A stretch of DNA of 64,000 nt from assembly GCF_012273895.1 (NCBI RefSeq), contig NC_052111.1, positions 2,108,001 to 2,172,000 on the forward strand, read 5' to 3'. Shown piece by piece: positions 48,606 to 59,295 of this stretch. How positions within the stretch are numbered: the stretch's first letter is position 1; each line of letters starts with the position of its first letter. This DNA is from Zerene cesonia (Eukaryota; Arthropoda; Insecta; Lepidoptera; Pieridae). A model generated the notes under the pieces. That model saw only the letters and a program-made list of their open reading frames with translations. It was not told where the DNA came from and made no database searches. Position numbers and translations under genes: made by a program.

Positions 48606-49183
48606 GCCAAGTGTTATTAAAAGTGTCGCAAATTTGTTCATTTTTGTAAAATGATAAAATTTTATAAAATATACATATTCTTACCACAGTTCATTGTTTA
48701 TTTAGCTGTCAGCATCCAACCTATACAATTATTTCATATCTATACTAGTATAATAAATGGGAAAGTAACTGTCAGCCTCTTCTTCATACCTAAACCGCTG
48801 AATTGGTTTGAATGAAATTTAGCACAGATATATAGTAAAAAATAGATAGTTTAAGAAGTGAGAACGGACATAGGATAGTTTTTATCCAGGGAATCCCACG
48901 GGAAAGGGAACCATGCAGGTAAAATACCTGGACTGCTTACCTTTTTCCCTGTTTATATGGGCAGCAAGCTATAAATATTAAATTAATATTGTGGTTTGAA
49001 GGATTACAATCAACTTTAAAAATATGTCAATAGTAAGTATTCAGGCAGGAAAAATTTAAAAAGAAACAAAATATTTTCATAAAAAATTGCCTACAAACCC
49101 TTTGAACCTAATTGGTCTGTTTTTTAGGAATAAAATAAAAACAAATACATAAATCACATTCAATTTAATATTTGATTACTATA
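48606..49183. other. convergent spacer, eIF3e / mRpL53 unit
   Basis: It holds the eIF3e 3' UTR, a decayed repeat (48742-48925) and the 3' UTR of the minus-strand mRpL53 transcript. No canonical AATAAA is seen right after the eIF3e stop; TATAAA-like variants occur. Confidence 0.5.
48742..48925 (+). repeat. decayed interspersed repeat
   Basis: It begins CTAGTATAATAAATGGGAAA, then 'CCTAAACCGCTGAATTGG' and 'GTTTTTATCCAGGGAATCCC'. It is the same broad design as the repeats at 815 and 1851. Confidence 0.45.
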
Positions 49184-49357
49184 TTATTCTACAGGCTTAA
49201 TTGTTATAAATCTAGACAGGATAAAGGCAACCAAAATTGTAGACATAACAAAAAAGACCACAAAAACGTAGAAACTGTCTTCAGAAAAGACATCTGTAAA
49301 TGCTGGTATTTGGTTGTACAGCTCCTCAACTACATGTAGGTTTCCTTTTCTCGTCAT
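49184..49357 (-). CDS. 57-aa single-pass membrane protein, second cistron
   Basis: A complete ORF starting MTRKGNLHVVEELYNQIPAF and ending ITIKPVE. One transmembrane helix about residues 28-50 (FYVFVVFFVMSTILVAFIL), with a short polar tail. Its ATG lies six bases after the mRpL53 stop on the same strand and in the same frame, with no acceptor-like AG in between, so it cannot easily have its own spliced leader. It is most simply the second coding region of the mRpL53 mRNA. I do not recognise the family; the shape fits small integral membrane proteins of the mitochondrion or ER. Translation might use re-initiation, or readthrough could create a fusion. Confidence 0.7.
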   Translation of the reverse strand: MTRKGNLHVVEELYNQIPAFTDVFSEDSFYVFVVFFVMSTILVAFILSRFITIKPVE

Positions 49358-49363
49358 TGTAGA

Positions 49364-50335
49364 TTACTTCCTTTTACCCTTCTTTTTCTCTAATTTGGTT
49401 TGAGTTACAATTTGTTCAGGGGGTGCTAAAGATGAAACGTGTTTGTTTAATAGTTCTAGAATCTCCAAACAAGTTAAATTTCCACTTTTTAAAGTTACTC
49501 CTTTTATATTTGCTTTTTCTGAAATTATTGTAAAAGATCATGATAAATATATCACTCACTTCATGTCTCTGTTGAGAAATACAATAACATAATTAAATGT
49601 ACAATAACCAATAATTCATTTACCAGCTATGGATGGCAAGAGGCTTATATCGACTGTTGGTTCAGATCTGTCACATATAACTTCCGTTTTTAAAACACAG
49701 TTTGGATTTGTTAGTGCTATCTTAGGAGAGCTGATGTAATGTAAAAAATTTCTGAAAAAAGTAAAATCAGATTAAAAATATATAATTTAACACTATTGTC
49801 CAGCTAAAAATATTACCTGTGTTTGTGTTACTTATAAATTATATGAATTTTTATATTTCTAATTACACTTAAATTAATAATCTGTGTGAAATTATTTGAA
49901 TATGTAGATGAAGCTACAACTTATCTTGATTTATATGAAAGGAGAATTAGAAATTTATAAAATAATATGTTTAGTGGTCAATATAACATTGTCAATAAAT
50001 TATTATCAAATCAAATGAAAAATCCAATATTAATAAGGAGTCTGGATACCTAAGTTTATTATACGAACGCATCAAATACACAAAATCAAGTCATTGAATT
50101 TAAATAGCTAATTTAAAAATAGATACTATAATTGCAATATTTATTGTTGTTTCGAGGGTTAGAAGATAACCCATTAATATTACTGTTACCTTGTGTGTGT
50201 TACGTTTCCACCGAACGGATCAAATTTTACCGTAATTCTCTTGGCTGCTTTGAGATTAACAGCCCGCAGTTGTTTTCCTATTGCTGAAACAACACCCCCC
50301 GATCTCCTGAAAGTACCACTGTATGGGACAGACAT
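49364..50335 (-). CDS. mRpL53: mitochondrial large-subunit ribosomal protein mL53
   Basis: A component of the mitochondrial 39S large ribosomal subunit. Exons 50190-50335, 49624-49751 and 49364-49518 give 142 aa. The N-terminus (MSVPYSGTFRRSGGVVSAIG) precedes a thioredoxin-like L53 core: LKAAKRITVKFDPFGGNV, then NFLHYISSPKIALTNPNCVL, typical of the family. The C-terminus is basic and low-complexity (KLEKKKGKRK). The length is close to the animal family. The start codon at 50335 faces Argonaute-1 across about 650 bases. Six bases downstream of the stop a second ORF begins. Confidence 0.88.
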
Positions 50336-50991
50336 TTTCAGGACTTTTCTGGTTGATAAATATCAAATTCGACTGACTAGTGACTTTGATTTCTGTCACA
50401 TACTCGTTGCATAGATTATGTAATCATTATACAGACTTAAAATGTATGGCTACTAGGCAATAGGCATGTAATGCAAAATATATAGCCACTGTTTTACTTT
50501 GAAGTGGAATCGTAATGAATCAAAATATTTCGACTTTAATAAACTTACGAGCTATATTATCAGGCTAAAGATTTTATAAACGAGTTGCTTCTATCTTTTA
50601 AACTTAAAAAATATTGAATAAACGTAATGCTTTCATTCTATAAGCAATAACCGTTACCCAATTATTCATAAATAAGGCTTTGATGCTAATGTTAATCTTG
50701 TGATGTCTTACCGTTTAGGACATTAAATTTAAAACATGTGTATGTAGACCGCACTGAAATGATAGAAAAGCATAGACAAAAAATGAGGCGTATTTATGGA
50801 TTGATAATAGTTTATGGTTGTGTTATGTCAAAATAGCTATTAGCTATTCCAATCCATTAGATTAGACGTCAAATTCCAGCTTACTTGTAGTTCAAAGCCA
50901 CATAATTTTAATGTATAGTTGAGAATTTTCAAATCTGTAACTTGTACAATATTTGTTTTATATATTTTAATTGATATAAACATATTTGAAG
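50336..50991. other. divergent promoter region, mRpL53 / AGO1
   Basis: A 656-base spacer between the start codons of two divergent genes. It is AT-rich, with no recognised repeat. Part must be the AGO1 5' UTR; no core promoter motif can be called safely. Confidence 0.5.
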
Positions 50992-53900
50992 ATGTACCCC
51001 GTTGGCCAACGTAAGTATTCACCCATTATGTATTTACGACCACGAGTCAGAAAGCAGCTACATCCTTTGTTTGGTTGTCCTAAATAACGTTTTAGAAGTA
51101 CTAATGAGTTAGACTTTACAATGCATATAATAATGTTTGATGATTAAAGTATTCTTGTATTTAGTAAATAAATTTAAATGTTTTTTAGCTCCAGCGGGGG
51201 AGACTAGTGCAGGGGCGGTGGGTGTTACGGCTGCTGCTAGCACGCCAGTTGGTACTACTGGTGCAGCACCAGGGGCTCCCAGCGCTGCTCCAACTACTGG
51301 TGCACCTCCTACCGGAGTTGCAGCCGGAGCTGGGGGGATGTCTTTAGTATCACCAGTTGCTGCTCCACCAGACATGCCTGACGTACTCACCTGCCCAAGA
51401 AGACCTAATTTAGGTCATGAAGGAAGACCTATTATGCTACGTGCTAACCATTTTCAAATATCAATGCCAAGAGGATTTGTTCATCACTATGATGTGAATA
51501 TACAACCAGACAAATGTCCTAGAAAGGTATACTAGAAATCAAATAATACAATATTCATGTTATAGTATACAGACGGTACACAGGTTAATTTTATTTCAGG
51601 TAAATAGAGAAATTGTTGAAACTATGGTTCATTGTTATAATAAAATATTTGGTGCTTTGAAACCAGTGTTTGATGGTAGGAACAATCTGTACACCAGAGA
51701 TCCGCTCCCCATTGGTAATGATAGAGTTGAATTGGAAGTAATTTTGCCTGGTGAAGGTAAAGATAGAGTGTTCCGAGTGACAATTAAGTGGGTTGCACAG
51801 GTATGTGTTTAATACTTGATTGATGAAAAAATTAATATGTATTTTCATTCACAAAGTTTCAAACTATTTATGCATCAATTTTAGGTGTCATTGTTTGCCT
51901 TGGAGGAAGCATTGGAAGGTCGCACCAGACAAATTCCATATGATGCAATCCTTGCGTTGGATGTTGTAATGAGACATTTACCATCCATGATGTATACACC
52001 TGTTGGACGTTCATTTTTCTCATCTCCAGAGGGATACTACCACCCACTAGGAGGGGGCCGTGAAGTATGGTTTGGTTTCCATCAGTCTGTAAGACCTAGC
52101 CAATGGAAAATGATGTTGAATATTGATGGTAAGAATATTGTGTACCAAAAATTATTTATTTTTTCCAAACTGAATTTACTTGTCCTGTTTTGAAGAAATT
52201 TTTCATACATACATTTGGTAAAAATTGAGTATATATGGATTTAATCTTATAAGAACAAGAACAGAAAACTTGCTATAAATTATTTACTATATATATTATG
52301 GTTTTATGGTTAAGTTGGCCTGGATACTTTGAATAATTGATATTAATTTCATAAATTTGCTGTACTACATTTCATCAAATTTTATCATTTTGAATGTTAT
52401 ATTACACATTAGAATTATATGACACTTAGGGAAAAAGTGGTGAAGCTTGTTATATGCTTTTGCAATAGTTAACAGATCCTACATATTTTGTACCCATAAG
52501 GTAAAAGATGTTAATTAATTGAAGCTTGGTAACTTAACATTGATATCTTATTAATTGATGCAAATGTGTGTTATTAGTTGTTATTCAATGTCATTTTTTT
52601 TTATTTTTTTTAGTGTCGGCAACTGCATTTTATAAAGCTCAACCAGTTATAGAATTTATGTGTGAGGTGTTGGATATTCGAGACATAAATGACCAAAGGA
52701 AGCCATTGACAGATTCACAGAGAGTTAAATTCACAAAGGAAATCAAAGGCCTAAAGATCGAAATTACTCACTGCGGAACAATGAAAAGAAAATATAGAGT
52801 ATGTAATGTCACTAGAAGGCCAGCTCAGATGCAATCGTAAGTCTATTTTGAATAGTATATGTTACAAAAAAATATTTGTTTTATTTTCATTATTTCATTA
52901 AAATGACTAAACTTTTATGTATTATTGCTTAATGTTCACTGTTTATACTATCCAGTAAATTGTTAATTCTCAGTACAAAAAGCATCTAATCAACAAAATT
53001 TTTAACTCACATTATTCAGGTAAATATTGAATTTAACTACATTACAGATTCCCTCTACAATTGGAGAATGGTCAAACAGTTGAATGTACTGTGGCAAAAT
53101 ATTTCCTAGATAAATATAAAATGAAACTAAGATACCCACATTTGCCCTGTTTGCAAGTAGGTCAAGAGCATAAGCACACCTACTTGCCTCTAGAGGTGTG
53201 TAATATTGTACCAGGACAGAGGTGTATAAAGAAACTTACAGACATGCAGACTTCTACTATGATTAAGGCTACAGCTAGATCAGCACCTGACCGGTATGTG
53301 ATTTTGTCATCTTATTAATAGTTGTAATATTGCCATATTTTGCTATTGGTTTCAGGGAATTTAAAGAATTTTTTTATTTGTATGTTATGAACCTTTTTTG
53401 AAGTGAAACTTCTTTAGAATCGTTGTGATTTCAAACCTGATGCAACGGAAAAGCGACAGGTAAGAGACAGAAATACAAAAATGTGTAGAATAAAGCCGGC
53501 AAAGAATGGGACAGAAATATACATACTATTTTATTCATTCTTTTGACGATTTATTGAAGTTTCACTTCTATCATGTGTGGATCGCACACACACCTTTTTT
53601 TGCTAGTTAGTTACTATTTTTTATTTATTTCTTTAAGTGTTATACAAACTTAAAATAATAATAATAATTAAATAGGGAGCGTGAAATCAACAACTTGGTG
53701 CGTCGCGCCAACTTCAATACCGACTTGTATGTAAAAGAATTTGGTCTTACAATATCTAACAACATGATGGAAGTACGCGGTCGAGTGTTGCCGCCTCCGA
53801 AACTACAATATGGCGGCCGAGTTTCCTCACTGGGTGGACAAGTAATACGTTTTATTCTTTTTATTTTGATTACATAAATGATATCTATAAAAAAAGAATG

Positions 53901-56900
53901 ATAATGTAAAAACAATTAGAAATAACAATCTTTTTGTTATAAATATTTCTTATTGGTTTCCAATTGGGGTTCTTGTTCAATTTTTTATAAACATAACAAA
54001 CAAACGCGAATGTTAAATTATATTGTATGCTATTTGAGACCCTATCCGAGTATATTACATATGTTTAATTTATCCACTTTCACCCCCTACAACGATTTCA
54101 ATGTCGAATGGCTCAACCGATTTTGATAAAATATATCTTAGAACATTCGCACATAAGTCACCTTTAATAGAAAAAAAAAAATTTAAATCAATGCATCCGT
54201 TCGGGAGTTATGATGCCACAGACAGACACACACGTCAAACTTATAACACGTCTCTTTTTATGTCGGCGGTTAAAAAGTAGCTGAATTGATATTGTTTTGA
54301 TAAATATTTTTATAAAACAGTATTCATTCAGTCATTTAAAACAGATTTCCAATATAGTAGCATATTAAAAATAAATATTGCGTTAAAGAGTAGTTGCATT
54401 ATGGTATTTGCTTTCGCAGCAAGCTTTACCTAATCAAGGTGTATGGGACATGCGCGGTAAACAATTCTTCATGGGAGTTGAGATACGAGTGTGGGCCATC
54501 GCTTGTTTCGCACCACAAAGGACAGTACGTGAGGATGCACTCAAGTAAGAAAAATAATCAATAAATAAAGATACTAGTCTTTAAACACTCCTTTAATGGT
54601 TCTGAATACAATTTTTTTTTATCATCTTCGTGAGAACAACAAAGCAATTTAACTAATAAACTTGTTAAATTAATCTGTCATTATTTTTATTAGCAATTTA
54701 TGAGCGTGAAAATTTTCATAACTTGTGTATTATTATAGATCATGTAAGATCATAATTTAGATTAAGAAATCAAAGTCAGATTTTGTACCCAGAAATTATG
54801 AATCTCATTAAAGAAAGTAGAGTGTTACTCTACGTCCTTCCTGTTTAAGCAACAACAAAACATTGAAAAATCATAATAAAAAAAAAATGATTTTTTATAG
54901 AAACTTCACCCAGCAGCTGCAAAGGATATCAAATGATGCAGGAATGCCTATAATCGGCCAGCCTTGCTTCTGCAAGTATGCAACGGGGCCAGACCAAGTT
55001 GAGCCAATGTTCAAGTATCTTAAATCAACCTTTGTACAACTCCAACTTGTTGTTGTTGTATTGCCTGGCAAGACGCCTGTTTATGGTAATTTCTCCCTTA
55101 AACTTTATTTTATTTGAGAAGTATTTTTTCCAATTGGATATAATTTTGATTTACGAATTTAATTTCTTAGAAAAAGTAAAAAGGAATTAAATTCTTTGTA
55201 TTAGCATATATCCATCACATTTTATTGTTTTAACTTTCTTAAATTTGTTATTTAATTAATAAATATTTATATTCATATAGCTGAAGTGAAGCGAGTAGGA
55301 GACACAGTACTTGGCATGGCAACTCAATGTGTACAAGCGAAAAATGTCAATAAAACATCACCACAGACGCTGAGTAACTTGTGCCTAAAAATCAATGTCA
55401 AGCTTGGTGGTATCAACTCCATCCTTGTACCGTCAATACGTCCAAAAGTAAGTACGATTATACAAAATATATCGACACTAACTAACTTATTATTTATGAA
55501 TGACTTAGATCATAACTGCCTCTAAATAAGGTATTCATTTCAATGAATGTTTATACAACGCAACGCGGACATATATTTACTATTTTGTTGTGAGTCTATT
55601 TATTTGTAATATCTATATATATAGTACGTCAATGGGTATTAAAACGAAAAATCAAAGAACGCATAATGTACATTATGAATTCCGCGATCCGTATCGAAGA
55701 CCATGATACCATAGCGGTATGGTGACGTTGCAGGTGTTCAACGAGCCGGTGATATTCCTCGGCGTGGACGTGACGCACCCGCCGGCCGGCGACAACAAGA
55801 AGCCGTCCATAGCGGCGGTGGTCGGCTCCATGGACGCGCACCCGTCGCGCTACGCGGCCACCGTGCGCGTGCAGCAGCACAGGTGGGTGCTGCTGGGCTT
55901 GTAGCCGCGCGCCTCTGAATCGCGCGTGTGAAGTTTTTTCCCTACTAAGTATATATAGAACTTCCGATTCTTCTTCATATGCCTCCCCGACAAGGGGTGA
56001 CGCCCTTGAGCGTGTCGCTATCAGATCTAAGTTAAGTCCGTGCTAAGATGTAATAGCCCTACAGGCTGACATCGAGTATGACAGCAAAAAAAAAATCTTC
56101 ATACATTGGTATGCTAGGTGAAAAGTGGTATAGAGGGTGATTATTTGGATTGGCTACAACATATAACACAGTGGTCAGTGTGACTACAGAATAATGTTTA
56201 GTCACAGGTAAGTGATGTTGTGGTGTTCTTTCATTGTCAGTGATTATTAGTTGTAACTATACTGACCAGGTAGTCGCTACCTATTGTAATATCAAAATTA
56301 TCATTGCTTCGCTTGTTCGATCGAATTTCCCGTGTTTTCGCAACTGTTAAAAGTATCCGTTATGGTAAGCCTCCCTAACCTCCTAACTATAAGTATATAT
56401 ATACATATATACATACTTTGAAACTTATCATTCAGTTCTTGTATGTATTAAAATTAAAAACAATTAGATAAAATTAGAACTAGACAACGGTTCGATTTTT
56501 TTTATTGTCTTCCTTATCGCATAAGATTTTCACGCAAAAGTCACTGGACCGATTTCAAAAATTATTTCGATGTTAAAAAGCGACCTAAAATAAAAAAAAA
56601 AATCACAAAGTTAATTTTTCAGTGCCCATTGGATTTTTTATATATTTATTTTCAGGGATTTTTCAGTATCATAATAAAGTAATTGGCAAAATCATTAAAA
56701 TTGGTCACTATCGATAATTAAAAAACATTTTTAATTACCGAAATGATATAAAATGGAATAGAATCTACATAGAGAAGATTTAAAGATCAATAAAATTTTA
56801 AGTTGGAAAAGCTTGTGAGCTTAAATGAATTTTGTTTACACTTTCAGAAGACAGATATATTTAGACACATTCAATTTAAATCGAACTCACGACCATTTTT

Positions 56901-59295
56901 TATATAAGCAAGTTGTAACGTGTGAATTAAACATATAAGATCATAGTAACATTTCCCATGTCCTATATTGGCGTCGAACGATATAGTTTCAAATCAAAAT
57001 CTGTCTAAGAAATAGACGCGGACGCCGTTAACAATCAAACATCGGCTCTCCCAGCCAAGCCCCAAGTCCTTCCCGTAAAAACAAAAATTGTGGTGTTCTA
57101 TGGCAGCAACGGGTAACCATCGATTAATATAGTGAAAATGACAGGCAGGAGATAGTCCATGAGTTAAGCAGCATGGTGCAGGAATTGTTGCTGATGTTCT
57201 ACAAGAGCACGGGCGGGTTCAAGCCGCACCGCATCATCATGTACCGCGACGGGATATCCGAGGGCCAGTTCATACATGTGCTGCAGCACGAGTTGACGGC
57301 TGTGAGAGAAGCCTGTATCAAGGTATGATTTGTGTATAAAAATTAAATTCTGCTCTTATAATGTTTTTATTTATCACTGGTGCAAAATTCGTATCTGTAG
57401 ATTTATATATCGAAGTAACTTCAGCTATTCGATTTAGGAAAACGGTAATTAAACTTTAATTTAATTATTTAAGTAATAATTGAAAAACGTTTTGGATGAT
57501 TTCAAATTTTAAATCAATATTTTATCTTTGTTTGCATCCTTTCTAATCCTACTAATATTATTAATGCGAAAGTTTGTAAGGATGTGTGTGTGTTTGTTGC
57601 TCTTTCACGTAAAAACTACTGAACCGGTTGCGATGAAATTTGGAACGTAGGTAGCTGGACAACTAGAATAACATATAGGCAACTTTTTATCCCGATACTC
57701 CTACGGGATACGGATTTACGCGGATGAAAACGCGAGGCGTAGCTAGTAAGTAATAACCAGAAATTGACAAAGAATTTTGTAGTAATTTAAAGTTAATGCA
57801 TGTTTAGGTGTAGAATACTTACTTCATCATATACAATCCACAGCTGGAAGCGGAGTACAAGCCGGGTATCACGTTCATAGTGGTACAGAAGCGCCATCAC
57901 ACGCGGCTGTTCTGCGCGGACAAACGGGAGCAATCGGGCAAATCTGGAAACATCCCGGCCGGTACCACCGTGGACCTGGGCATCACACACCCTACCGAGT
58001 TCGATTTCTATTTGTGCAGTCACCAGGGTATACAGGTATGGGATATCCGGCTCGAAGGATCATTTTCGATTCTATGACGCCTAACCTGAACACGACAAAC
58101 GTTGATAAATAAACATGTTTTAATACGTCGAGGACATTGTCTAATAAACATTTAAATTTGTTAGGTAAATTTCTTATACAAAGACAAACACATGTAAATT
58201 CGTTTAGTAAATTTAGTTTTTAGGAAACTTAAAATTGAACCGTCAATAATATTCGTTTTATAGAAATCAACAAGGGAGCGATTTTCTGCTGTTTACTAAA
58301 GAAATTGTATTATTTATTGTAGAAATTTAACAATAGCCAAAAATGACAAAAGCAATACAACACAATAACTATAACTTAACAAAAATCAATCACAAAAACC
58401 CTAACGTAAAAATATTTTAATGTTTACTGTCTTTTTTATTCAATACTTATTTATTTTACCCAGTGTCCCACGCCCACTGGGTTATAAATTAAATTGCCAT
58501 TTAGTCATTTCATTACACATGTATAAACTATTATACATACATATTCGCGATTTGTGCTGTACGAATCGAATACATAACAAGCACACTTGTGCAGGGCACG
58601 TCCCGCCCGTCCCACTACCACGTGCTGTGGGACGACAACCACTTCGGGTCGGACGAGCTGCAGTGCCTCACGTACCAGCTGTGCCACACGTACGTGCGCT
58701 GCACCCGCTCCGTGTCCATCCCCGCGCCGGCGTACTACGCGCACCTTGTCGCTTTCCGAGCTAGGTATGTGCTTGTCTTTTTTTAGCATGGACACCTTGA
58801 GCTGGTGGTTTGCTTTTTTTTTCTTTTTGTTATAGCGGTCAACTGAGCCGGTGGTAAGCGATCACCGACGCCCATGAACATTTACAGAAGTAGTGTCTCT
58901 GTGAATGCGCTGCCCGCTTTTAAGGGGTAGGGTAAAGGAAAGGCGACTGGAAAGAAATGGAAAGAAATGGACGGAGAAAGGTCAGGAAAAAGGGTTGCGG
59001 ATGTTCGTTCGCCTACTTATCGTATATGTAATTGCATTAGCAAGTTACAATTTGATACTTTCTGTAGGGGTTTGGTAGCTTCCCATGAAAAATATTCTCA
59101 CGATGGTACTTCTCAATTAGAAATAAAAATGTAGCAATAATGTTCCGTGGCTGCAGGTATCACTTGGTGGAGAAGGAGCACGACTCGGGCGAGGGCAGCC
59201 ACCAGTCGGCGTGCAGCGAGGACCGCACGCCGGGCGCCATGGCGCGCGCCATCACGGTGCACGCCGTCACCAAGAAGGTCATGTACTTCGCCTAA
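50992..59295 (+). CDS. AGO1: Argonaute-1, miRNA effector
   Basis: Binds microRNAs and represses target mRNAs in the cytoplasmic miRISC. Exons: 50992-51010, 51189-51526, 51600-51800, 51885-52128, 52614-52836, 53048-53293, 53676-53841, 54420-54544, 54901-55085, 55281-55447, 55734-55882, 57145-57322, 57844-58035, 58595-58764, 59157-59295, 913 aa. The first exon codes only MYPVGQ. An Ala/Gly/Pro/Thr-rich N-terminus (7-60) precedes the N domain (TCPRRPNLGHEGRPIMLRAN), PAZ (FYKAQPVIEFMCEVL onward), MID with the 5'-phosphate pocket (GKTPVYAEVKRVGDT, MATQCVQ, NVKLGG) and PIWI. The slicer tetrad D-E-D-H is intact: GVDVTHPPAGD, QEIVHEL, YRDGISEGQ and YYAHLVAFRAR. The end TKKVMYFA is the conserved Argonaute C-terminus. 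Later exons are much richer in G/C at third positions than early ones. Confidence 0.97.
53401..53567. mobile_element. 167-bp MITE in an AGO1 intron
   Basis: Terminal inverted repeats: AAGTGAAACTTC at 53401 and its exact reverse complement GAAGTTTCACTT ending at 53567. Imperfect pairing continues a further eight or nine bases (TTTAGAATCG against AATAAATCG). No ORF. A target duplication is not obvious, so the superfamily is open. Confidence 0.6.
54040..54290 (+). repeat. decayed retroelement-like repeat in an AGO1 intron
   Basis: It contains 'CACCCCCTACAACGATTTCA', 'CTCAACCGATTTTGATAAAA', 'GCATCCGTTCGGGAGTTATG', an 'ACAGACAGACACACACG' run and a GCGGTTAAAAAG end. This order is common to a widespread lepidopteran repeat. 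It is non-coding. Confidence 0.5.
55955..56095 (+). repeat. possible retroposed fragment with A-tail
   Basis: 'GCCTCCCCGACAAGGGGTGA' (a small hairpin) is followed by 'CTGACATCGAGTATGACAGC' and a run of nine A. The A-tail suggests a SINE-like insertion in the long AGO1 intron 55883-57144. I see no Pol III box. Confidence 0.25.
57547..57746 (+). mobile_element. non-autonomous Helitron-like element, copy 9
   Basis: It lies in an AGO1 intron, from TCCTACTAATATTATTAATG to GAGGCGTAGCTAG. It has all internal blocks ('AACTACTGAACCGGTTGCGA', 'CATATAGGCAACTTTTTATC'). The hairpin is weakened (CGCGGATGAAAACGCG). Confidence 0.7.
58797..58995 (+). repeat. SINE-type repeat in an AGO1 intron
   Basis: 'GAGCTGGTGG', 'GGTGGTAAGCGATCACCGAC', 'CCCATGAACATTTACAGAAG' and 'GTGAATGCGCTGCCCGC' followed by a purine-rich tail (GGAAAGAAATGG repeated). 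The same family occurs in the pps intron at 35525. Confidence 0.55.

Noticed and set aside
58420..58795. Several overlapping GC-rich ORFs on both strands
   Set aside because: All overlap the AGO1 exon 58595-58764, whose PIWI frame is unambiguous.
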